NCBI RefSeq assembly: GCF_012524165.2
Contig: NZ_JABACJ020000003.1
Coordinates: 186,001-250,000 of the forward strand
Reading direction: 5' to 3'
Length of the DNA stretch: 64,000 bases
From: Faecalicatena faecalis
Lineage (GTDB): Bacteria > Bacillota > Clostridia > Lachnospirales > Lachnospiraceae
Shown piece after piece: positions 57,820 to 64,000 of the stretch. A model generated the notes under the pieces. It saw only the letters and a list, made by a program, of their open reading frames with translations. It did no database searches and had not been told where the DNA came from. Position 1 is the first letter of the stretch. Each line of letters begins with the position of its first letter. A program made the position numbers and the translations under genes.

Positions 57820-58593
57820 TTATTCCAGGTACATCACGCGCAGCTTTTCCCAGTCCCCCTGCTCAAGTCCAATCCCTTTCGAAATATAGTTTTCAAAGGA
57901 CCCATACTCTCTGTCGGCTGCTGCAAAAGCAGTCTCCAGATATCTCTGCTCCACACAAAGCCCTGCCTGGAGCGCCTCCAGTACATTTTCCGGCTGACCC
58001 TCATTCCTCATATACTCTATGATTGTACGGTTTATCTCTTCACGCAGCACATTTGTCTGCAGGTAATCTTTTACAATCTCTTCCTTTGGTACTCCCAGCA
58101 CCGTCAGAATGACTGCCGCCGAAATCCCTGTCCGGTCCTTACCGGCAAAACAGTGGAACAGAGTCGCACCTTCTTTGGTCCGCAGAAGCAGCATAAGGAA
58201 TTCATACAAGGACTTTCTGACCTGCTCGTCCAGTATAAAAGAGGTATAAGTCTCTATCATATTTTTATGCATCTGCTCTGCACTCTTCAATTTTTCAATC
58301 TGCTCCTCACTGCAGTCTGCATTCGCCGCTGATTCCCCCGGGAAGAAATCCAGCACGATGTGCTCAGCTCCCGGTATCAGGCGGTCCGGTGATGTCTCTC
58401 TTTCTTTTTCTGTCCGCAGGTCTACCACATTGGCAACATGATATTCATCACTAAGCAGTCGGATATCCCCATCCGTCAGGTTCGTCAGTTCCGCTGAACG
58501 CAGCAGCCTTCTGGATGCTACCTTTCTGCCGTCTGCAGTGACAATCCCGCCTAAATCCCGGAAGTTATCTAACTTTTCAAATTGGTGTTCCAT
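57820..58593 (-). CDS. Tyrosine-phosphatase-fold (HCX5R) protein
   Basis: A 257-residue protein of the bacterial Tyr/Ser or lipid phosphatase family (Y_phosphatase3 type). The P-loop is His147-Cys148-FAGKD-Arg154 with TGISAAV after it. NFRDLGGIVTADGR at the N-terminus and LRSAELTNLTDGD are the family's early motifs. It could act on protein phosphotyrosine, phosphoinositides or a small phosphorylated metabolite; the context (an AraC gene behind it) does not decide. It has its own promoter with a strong palindrome. Confidence 0.85.
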   Translation of the reverse strand: MEHQFEKLDNFRDLGGIVTADGRKVASRRLLRSAELTNLTDGDIRLLSDEYHVANVVDLRTEKERETSPDRLIPGAEHIVLDFFPGESAANADCSEEQIEKLKSAEQMHKNMIETYTSFILDEQVRKSLYEFLMLLLRTKEGATLFHCFAGKDRTGISAAVILTVLGVPKEEIVKDYLQTNVLREEINRTIIEYMRNEGQPENVLEALQAGLCVEQRYLETAFAAADREYGSFENYISKGIGLEQGDWEKLRVMYLE

Positions 58594-58663
58594 AAAAATA
58601 CCGCCTTTCCATAGAGTCTCTTAACACTCATTTATTTTATATTTTTTTATGCTCTATTTTAAT

Positions 58664-58701
58664 ATTATACATATTTTAACTGACATTAGTAGCACTAATG
58701 T
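58664..58701 (-). promoter_or_regulatory. Promoter and palindromic operator of the phosphatase-AraC operon
   Basis: TATAAT at 58669-58664. Upstream, ACATTAGT-AGC-ACTAATGT (58683-58701) is a perfect 8+3+8 palindrome that covers the -35 position, where no consensus hexamer exists. A further ATTAGT lies about 25 bases upstream. Confidence 0.65.
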
Positions 58702-58784
58702 TACTTATCTGACTAATTTGTATACTTTTTACCAGCATATTGGTTGCTGCTGCCTTTTCCTGAATTTAAAAGAGGGATTTAAAA

Positions 58785-58828
58785 TAGGACAGATCTGATA
58801 AGCCTGTCAAGCCATCATATCTGTCCTT
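58785..58828. terminator. Hairpin, copy 2 of the repeated element
   Basis: Arms AGGACAGAT / ATCTGTCCT around a 24-base loop containing AAGCCTGTCAAGC, between the TDT transporter stop and the phosphatase promoter. Arms (GGACAGAT) and loop core match the copy at 22951. Confidence 0.7.
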
Positions 58829-58873
58829 ACTTCATTTTTATTCTTTTTCCATTGAACTATCTATTCTATGTCT

Positions 58874-59794
58874 CTATTTCGCACTGTCAAATATCTTCTG
58901 CATAAACCTGATATACGTATACACGACCAGTACTACCGCGATCACCGTCTCAATCAGCACCACCACGCTCATCCCTGGTATCTGCATCCCCATTTTTCCA
59001 AGGCAGGCCATCGCCTGTTTTACTGCAATCGCGCTGATCACAAATGGGAAGGTAAAGGATGCGTAACTTGGATAGAACGGCAGCTTCAAATACTTCATTG
59101 CATTCACCAGCGCAAACACATACAATACACATGCTGCGACCAACATTCCTAGTAAAAGCCCTTTGGACTTTACTTCCACAGACTGCACATATCCTGCGAT
59201 ACAAAGGCTCGCCGGAGCCGCATAGATACAGATCAGCGGTTTTGCCGGTTCCGGCACCTGACGGAACTTTGCGTATCTGTATGTGACTAATACCAGCAGT
59301 ACAATCAGTGACACGAATCCAAACCAGAATGCAGCGCTTCCAACCGCCAGTTTTTCATAAGCCGGAGCTGTGATCGCTGCCACTGCAATTCCCACATACA
59401 CGATATAGTAGCTTGCAAATACCTTCGGCATCTGGATATGTACGATGAACCGCACTGTAAAAAATACGATCAGCACGATATGGAGTGCCAGTGCAAACAG
59501 CCAGATGTAGTAAGCGCCCTTTCCGATAAATGGCTTTACATAGGTACTTAAGATCATCAGTGCCATGGAAAAGGTCCCTGCAACACTTGCCATGATCGGA
59601 TTTTTCATATCTTCTTTAAATGCCTGCGGAAAAAGGATCAATTTCAGCAGGATCAGAATCAGCAGGAATGCTGCCGCTATCCCGCAGAAATACCTGATTC
59701 CTTCCGAATAACTCTGCAGCAGATTTCCAAGTGCCGCCGTTCCCAGCATCACACCGCATAACGGCAGCGGAACCTTCTGTATGATATTTTTCAT
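58874..59794 (-). CDS. TDT-family (TehA/SLAC1-like) membrane transporter
   Basis: A 306-residue protein with about ten hydrophobic helices, in the tellurite-resistance/dicarboxylate transporter family. VPLPLCGVMLGTAALGNLL at the N-terminus, a short loop rich in basic residues, and FYPSYASFTFPFVISAIAV near residue 240 are typical. Members carry anions including C4-dicarboxylates, sulfite (Ssu1) and chloride. Last gene of the four-gene operon with the double-cubane-cluster protein; only 5 bases separate it from the preceding stop. It may import or export the compound on which that enzyme acts. Confidence 0.82.
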   Translation of the reverse strand: MKNIIQKVPLPLCGVMLGTAALGNLLQSYSEGIRYFCGIAAAFLLILILLKLILFPQAFKEDMKNPIMASVAGTFSMALMILSTYVKPFIGKGAYYIWLFALALHIVLIVFFTVRFIVHIQMPKVFASYYIVYVGIAVAAITAPAYEKLAVGSAAFWFGFVSLIVLLVLVTYRYAKFRQVPEPAKPLICIYAAPASLCIAGYVQSVEVKSKGLLLGMLVAACVLYVFALVNAMKYLKLPFYPSYASFTFPFVISAIAVKQAMACLGKMGMQIPGMSVVVLIETVIAVVLVVYTYIRFMQKIFDSAK

Positions 59795-59799
59795 CTTTA

Positions 59800-60294
59800 C
59801 TATGCCTCTTCTGCCATATTGTCAGTATTGGTAAGTCCCATCTCACGGATGATGATCTCTGCCACCTTCTGTGCACAGAGCCCGGTAAAGCGTGCACACT
59901 GTGCTGCATGTTCTCCATTTCTGGTATCAAACTCTCTGGTCAGTACACGGCAGCAGACGGAATTTTTCCCGGTTGCTTCTTTAAACCATGCATGAAGCTC
60001 ATTCGTCAGTTCCATACATTTCACTGCCTGTGGATCTGTCGGGCCATTTTTCTCCGTTCTTCCGAACAGCATACCTAATGCCAGGATACCCCCATTTAAT
60101 GCACCACACATACAGCCAGATTTTCCTGCACCGACTGCCATTCCCGTTGACATTGCGATTACCTCTTTCGGCACATCCAGTTCAAAATTGTCTCTGATGG
60201 AAGCCATCACTGCCTCACAGCAGTAGTATCCACCAAAAGATTCCTCTGCATCTTTTTTTACCTTATTTACACTTACTTCTCTTTTAATGTTCAT
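59800..60294 (-). CDS. C_GCAxxG_C_C-type redox protein
   Basis: A 164-residue protein of the C_GCAxxG_C_C family of presumed redox proteins. CCEAVMASI at about residue 22, then GKSGCMCGALNGGILALG at about 65 carry the family's name motif, and the C-terminal half contributes CCRVLTREF and CARFTGLCAQKVAE. These cysteines can bind FeS clusters or cycle as dithiols. The start overlaps the stop of the ATPase gene as ATGA. Function unproven; a role as electron carrier to the ATPase reductase or the cubane protein is inferred from the operon. Confidence 0.85.
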   Translation of the reverse strand: MNIKREVSVNKVKKDAEESFGGYYCCEAVMASIRDNFELDVPKEVIAMSTGMAVGAGKSGCMCGALNGGILALGMLFGRTEKNGPTDPQAVKCMELTNELHAWFKEATGKNSVCCRVLTREFDTRNGEHAAQCARFTGLCAQKVAEIIIREMGLTNTDNMAEEA

Positions 60295-61064
60295 TTCTGT
60301 CTTCTCCTTGTCTTTTCTTCTGCCAGGATCGAAGCTCCGAGCGCTCCGGCATATCTGCCGTACTCTGCATTCTGCACTTTTCTCCCGATCTTTTCTGATA
60401 ATATTTTTGCAAAATAAGTACTTCCGCTTAACCCTCCGGTCAGCATGATTTTCTCAGGAAGCTCACGCCTTAGAGCCATCTGTGCGACCTTAGATGCCAC
60501 CGAATCTACAACGCCCGCAGCAATGTCCTCTCTTTTTCTGCCTTCTCCGATATAACTGATAATCTCAGACTCTGCAAAAACAGTACATAGGGAACTAATC
60601 GGCAGCACCTCTCCCTGTGCCGCCATATCAAATAATTCCTGCAATGTAATTCCAAGACGGTTCGCCATAATCTCCAAAAACTTGCCCGTCCCTGCAGAAC
60701 ACTTATCATTCATCAGGAAATCCTGGACCATCCCCTGGTTTACGAGGATTACCTTTGTATCCTGTCCGCCTACGTCAATAATTGCACAGTCTTTTCCGGC
60801 AAATTCGATGCCGCCTCTGGCATGGCATGTAATTTCTGTTACGACATAATCCGCAAAATCTACTGCCACACGCCCATAACCGGTTGCGATTGTCTTTGTT
60901 GCCTCTGATCCGACATCGATTCCCGCCTCTAACAGCCTGTCCCTGATTATCAGTGCCGTTTCCTTACTGTTCCATCCGGTCGGCAGAGTAAAGTGAAAAT
61001 CCCGGCTTCCTCTTGCTACGACCTTTGACGCGGTAGATCCTATATCAATTCCTACATAATCCAT
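60291..61064 (-). CDS. 2-hydroxyacyl-CoA dehydratase activase-type ATPase (YjiL-like)
   Basis: A protein of about 257 residues of the BadF/BcrA ATPase family (ASKHA fold). DYVGIDIGSTASKVV is the phosphate-1 loop, AIIDVGGQDTKVI the phosphate-2 motif. The two cysteines that hold the [4Fe-4S] between subunits are in NDKCSAGTGKFLE and SSLCTVFAESE. It drives low-potential electrons into its partner with ATP hydrolysis. I start at 61064 (AAGGGTG upstream); an open frame further up overlaps the next gene and has no site. 13 bases follow the partner's stop, so the pair is co-expressed. Confidence 0.9.
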   Translation of the reverse strand: MDYVGIDIGSTASKVVARGSRDFHFTLPTGWNSKETALIIRDRLLEAGIDVGSEATKTIATGYGRVAVDFADYVVTEITCHARGGIEFAGKDCAIIDVGGQDTKVILVNQGMVQDFLMNDKCSAGTGKFLEIMANRLGITLQELFDMAAQGEVLPISSLCTVFAESEIISYIGEGRKREDIAAGVVDSVASKVAQMALRRELPEKIMLTGGLSGSTYFAKILSEKIGRKVQNAEYGRYAGALGASILAEEKTRRRQK

Positions 61065-61077
61065 GATTTTCACCCTT

Positions 61078-62229
61078 CTATAACATCTCGATAAAGGCTG
61101 CAATCCTTGTATTGAGCTGTCCGATATCAGCCTGTGAATAATCCGTCTCCACACTCATATATGGAATTCCTCTCTCCTCATTCACAAACTTGCGGATTCC
61201 CCGTGATTCCACTCCATATGTATGGCATGCCTGGAGCAGCATTTCAATTACACCGTCCACCTGATATTCATCCATCAATCTGCCCAGCAGCTCCAGACGG
61301 TTCGGATTTGGAGTCATGACAGAACATCCAATTTCCAGATATCTTTGTGCCAGTGCATCATATACATCTGGATTCTCCTCATCTACCAGCTTATCAATTG
61401 ATTTTGCTCCACTGCAGCTTTCATAGGTTACTACGATACCGCCATTCTCCTCGATTGCCTTGATGACCTTCTCGGTAGCACCCCCGATTGGACATCCTGT
61501 CACAAGAATACGAGGCTTTTTCTCCTGCATAACACCTTCTGCATACTCTTTTTCAATCTTATCCACAAGTGCATCCACCTCTGCCGGAATCGCACTTCTG
61601 TCGAACTTAAAAGTACTTCCATAGAGAACCTTGAATAGATCATGTCCCTTAATCGGCGCTGGATCATGTCTCATCACCTCATACAGTCTCTTAAGAGAAC
61701 GTCTGCCTGCATTATTTACCTTAATTGCCTCCCGAATCTGGTCTTCTGTGATTTCCACATCAAACTTCTTTTCCAGATATTCTTTGAAACGGATGATCTC
61801 GCTCTTCCACAGCTTCAGACTTTCCTCTCTCTGGCTATTCGGAAGTTCCATAATAAATACATCCTTGAACTCAGACATGTATTCATACATTTTCTTTTTT
61901 CCGTCACATGTAGTCTCTCCTACGACTACATCTGAAAAATAGAAGAATGGACATTTGTCTGTGATTGCAAATCCATAACTGGACTTAATCAGCGGACATA
62001 AGTTCTTCGGCAGATCTCTCTCCGCTACTGGAATCGTCTCGTCAGATGTAGAACACAGGCCCACTGTGGCAGCCCCCATCGCCATTGCAATTTCCTGTGG
62101 AAAATAGGTACAGTATGCACCTACGATCGGTATTCCTTTTTCTTTCAACTGCTTAACTGCTAGAAATGAATTTTTGCGTTGCTCGGCAAACTCCTCGAAT
62201 ACCTCTGGCAGATCTTTGATTACTTCCAT
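61078..62229 (-). CDS. Double-cubane-cluster-type protein (HgdB/YjiM-like)
   Basis: A 383-residue member of the 2-hydroxyacyl-CoA dehydratase superfamily, the same length as E. coli YjiM. Cysteines in conserved surroundings are Cys40 (GAYCTYFPQE), Cys59, Cys78 (NLCPLIKSSYGF), Cys93 (DKCPFFYFSD), Cys108 (GETTCDGKKKMYEYM), and later LVTGCPIGGATEK and YESCSGAKS. A single catalytic-type gene with an ATPase partner is the pattern of double-cubane cluster proteins (homodimers with an 8Fe cluster) rather than of true dehydratases, which have two different subunits plus CoA-transferase genes. Physiological substrate unknown for the family. Site GGAGG. First gene of the operon. Confidence 0.85.
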   Translation of the reverse strand: MEVIKDLPEVFEEFAEQRKNSFLAVKQLKEKGIPIVGAYCTYFPQEIAMAMGAATVGLCSTSDETIPVAERDLPKNLCPLIKSSYGFAITDKCPFFYFSDVVVGETTCDGKKKMYEYMSEFKDVFIMELPNSQREESLKLWKSEIIRFKEYLEKKFDVEITEDQIREAIKVNNAGRRSLKRLYEVMRHDPAPIKGHDLFKVLYGSTFKFDRSAIPAEVDALVDKIEKEYAEGVMQEKKPRILVTGCPIGGATEKVIKAIEENGGIVVTYESCSGAKSIDKLVDEENPDVYDALAQRYLEIGCSVMTPNPNRLELLGRLMDEYQVDGVIEMLLQACHTYGVESRGIRKFVNEERGIPYMSVETDYSQADIGQLNTRIAAFIEML

Positions 62230-62413
62230 TTTGTTTCCTCCAATTAATTTCTTCTTGCCCCGGTGCCGCGATGCCGCCCGGGTACAGCATGTCTATATTT
62301 TATCATTGTCCGCCCGGAAGCACTAATCAATAAACATAATATAAGCAGAGATTTATAGGTGATTTCTATATATTGGAAATTTTCTATATAACGAATTCTT
62401 TATACTGCATAGA

Positions 62414-62450
62414 TAAAAAGCAGCAGGACACTTTTTGTCCTGGCTGCTTT
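62414..62450 (-). terminator. Terminator of the GH43 gene
   Basis: Minus strand AAAGCAGCCAGGAC, AAAAAGT, GTCCTGCTGCTTT followed by TTAT, 10 bases after the GH43 stop. Arms pair except for the unpaired CA/G bulge. Confidence 0.85.
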
Positions 62451-62459
62451 ACATTCTCT

Positions 62460-64000
62460 CTATTCTACTTCTTTTGTCTCATCTGCCACATATTCAAAAA
62501 AGTCAAAATCTGCATAATGCTGATGCTTCACTCGGTCGGCACAGGTAAGACCGACCATAGTACCCGTAAATTCTCCATATTTGCAGTATTCATCCGAAAA
62601 TTTTGTGGTATCGAAAATGCGTCCGATCCGCTCATACTTTTCCCCGTCATAACTCCATTCGAACCAGGACTGTCTTCCTTTTATCTCTAGTCTTAAGTAA
62701 ATTGGTACATCCTCCACCGGAATCCTGGTATTTAAAAATTCCGTCTTCTCTCCATTTTCCAGATGGATGATGGAAAGTGCGCTCTGTCCCAATGTCTCGC
62801 TGTAATATTTCCGCAGGTTGATATAATTCATATTGTCATAATATAGAATCAATCCTGCACTGTGCTGATGTACTTCCGGCTTAAATTCCATTTTAGTTGT
62901 AATCTTAGCATATACACTGGTCAGTTTTCTGGCAAGTATACTGACCTTATTTAACGAAGTTCTGGACTCCTGGCCTCTGATTCTCACATATCCGGGCCTT
63001 GCCTTCACATCTGCAAAGGACTGAGGCATGATTCTTGGTGCATAATACCAATTTCCAAGCTCCCCCCGGTCAAAATCGTCGAAATCAGGAATCTGCGGCA
63101 TCGGGCATTCCTCAAGGTCCGCCTCCTGCACCTCTAGTTTAGCCAGATTACTTCCATCCGCCATTCTAAGCCAGTCATCCTCTGTCCACACCATCTTTTG
63201 AATTGCAGTTTCACGCCCCAGTGTACAGCGCAATTCCGGGGCAAAGGGCCTGGAAGTCAGATGCACAAGATAAACTTCCCCTTTTTGTGTCTCCACATAG
63301 CTTCCATGTCCTGATTTCTGCAGAACTGACTCTGGATTATAGTATTTCGGCTTTAAATGATCTGGATCATGGCGTTCATAAGAATCGCCCGGTACAGAGG
63401 TCACGATTGGATTCATTGGGTCCTTCTCGTACGGTCCCCAGACATGCTCTGCCCGTCCCATGGTAACACAGTGGTTATATCCCGTCCCACCTTCTGCACA
63501 CATAATGTAATAGTAATTTCCTCGTTTCGTCAGATGCGGTGCTTCAATACACCCCCGGTCTGTACCACCGTTCCAGACTCTCTTTGGATAGCCGACAATG
63601 CTTTTTTGTTCTGGAGAATACTCCACCATACAGATGGCCCCCGGCTTCTCATATCCTTCCCTTGTCTCCCATTCCAGGGATACCACCCATTTTCTCCCGT
63701 CATCATCATGAAACAGAGAGGCATCAAAGCCAGAAGAATGGAGATACACCGGTTCACTCCAAGGACCTTTGATATCCTTTGCCGTGATGACAAAATTGTC
63801 AACATCAAAATATCTTGCATTCATAGAATTCATGACACCATACACTACATAAAATAAATCATCCTGCTCACAGTATGTCAGACATGGTGCCCAGATTCCC
63901 TTTGCTGACGGCAACTTTTTCAGATCTACCTTCACATCATCTGTTAACACATGTGTATATAATTCCCAGTTCTTTAAGTCTCTGGAATGATAGACTGGGA
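62460..64000 (-). CDS. GH43-type glycosidase, 5' end outside window
   Basis: At least 513 residues are visible. The frame is still open at the window edge, where it reads PVYHSRDLKNWELYTHVL, the usual start region of a GH43 propeller, so the first Met at 63950 is internal. The visible catalytic positions are Asp in GFDASLFHDDDG and Glu in GCIEAPHLTKRG. The C-terminal 200 residues form the GH43-associated beta-sandwich (LILYYDNMNYINLRKYYSE). Such enzymes are often beta-xylosidases or alpha-L-arabinofuranosidases. No discoidin domain, unlike the GH43 at 35927. Co-oriented with, but terminated before, the double-cubane operon. Confidence 0.9.
   Translation of the reverse strand, partial: PVYHSRDLKNWELYTHVLTDDVKVDLKKLPSAKGIWAPCLTYCEQDDLFYVVYGVMNSMNARYFDVDNFVITAKDIKGPWSEPVYLHSSGFDASLFHDDDGRKWVVSLEWETREGYEKPGAICMVEYSPEQKSIVGYPKRVWNGGTDRGCIEAPHLTKRGNYYYIMCAEGGTGYNHCVTMGRAEHVWGPYEKDPMNPIVTSVPGDSYERHDPDHLKPKYYNPESVLQKSGHGSYVETQKGEVYLVHLTSRPFAPELRCTLGRETAIQKMVWTEDDWLRMADGSNLAKLEVQEADLEECPMPQIPDFDDFDRGELGNWYYAPRIMPQSFADVKARPGYVRIRGQESRTSLNKVSILARKLTSVYAKITTKMEFKPEVHQHSAGLILYYDNMNYINLRKYYSETLGQSALSIIHLENGEKTEFLNTRIPVEDVPIYLRLEIKGRQSWFEWSYDGEKYERIGRIFDTTKFSDEYCKYGEFTGTMVGLTCADRVKHQHYADFDFFEYVADETKEVE

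Noticed and set aside
61078-62229. (R)-2-hydroxyglutaryl-CoA dehydratase
   Set aside because: Only one catalytic-type subunit is encoded, with no CoA-transferase or second subunit. Length and partner fit the YjiM/double-cubane type.
62230-62413. Riboswitch upstream of the double-cubane operon
   Set aside because: The leader has two CCGGGCGG-like repeats and some GC-rich pairing, but no known aptamer signature could be recognised.

Overview
The window looks like a chromosomal segment of an anaerobic, gut-type Firmicute, most likely a member of the Lachnospiraceae or a close relative (inference from gene families and sigma-A-like promoters, not from a marker gene). It is catabolic: sugar-sulfonate fermentation, sulfated and rhamnose-containing glycan breakdown, and oxygen-sensitive radical and iron-sulfur enzymes. 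Almost every gene is on the minus strand. Only a short block at 19.4-22.9 kb is on the plus strand. No rRNA, tRNA, CRISPR array or insertion sequence was seen.

Layout. 0-0.65 kb: the edge of a RelE/ParE-type toxin-antitoxin pair and a gene remnant. 0.65-18.2 kb: a ROK regulator, then a 12-gene operon (read right to left) that I interpret as complete sulfoquinovose (SQ) fermentation. It encodes a sulfo-transaldolase, sulfolactaldehyde reductase, DUF4867 protein, Na+/solute symporter, GH31 sulfoquinovosidase, TauE-type exporter, glycerol dehydrogenase, dihydroxyacetone kinase, SQ isomerase, then a glycyl-radical dehydratase with its activase and an iron alcohol dehydrogenase. The proposed flow is SQ-glycerol to SQ plus glycerol. 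SQ goes via sulfofructose to sulfolactaldehyde, then 2,3-dihydroxypropanesulfonate (DHPS), 3-sulfopropionaldehyde and 3-hydroxypropanesulfonate, which is exported. Glycerol goes via dihydroxyacetone to DHAP. The operon has a near-consensus promoter flanked by two copies of TGATTAA-N5-TTAATTAA, probable ROK operators.

18.4-22.9 kb: a LysR regulator divergent from a two-gene chromate-type transporter and an anaerobic sulfatase-maturating radical SAM enzyme, then an Rpn-type PD-(D/E)XK nuclease. 23.0-52.4 kb: a sulfated-glycan utilisation region. It has three Cys-type sulfatases, two GPH sugar transporters, GH2, GH3, GH43 and GH78 glycosidases, SGNH and alpha/beta-hydrolase esterases, an RpiB-like isomerase and an AraC regulator. 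Embedded at 27.9-34.1 kb is a four-gene FAD/FeS electron-transfer module (FrdA-like, FrdB-like, GltD-like, HdrB-like) of unknown substrate. Three operons here, and probably a fourth, share an upstream motif that suggests one AraC-type regulon.

52.4-58.6 kb: a second rhamnosidase plus GPH transporter unit with its own AraC regulator and a HCX5R phosphatase. 58.9-62.2 kb: a double-cubane-cluster-type protein (YjiM-like) with its ATPase reductase, a C_GCAxxG_C_C redox protein and a TDT-family transporter. 62.5-64 kb: a GH43 gene running off the right edge. The anaerobic sulfatase maturase at 20.6 kb plausibly serves all three sulfatases, tying the plus-strand block to the glycan region. Functional statements are homology and context calls made by reading; no database search was run.
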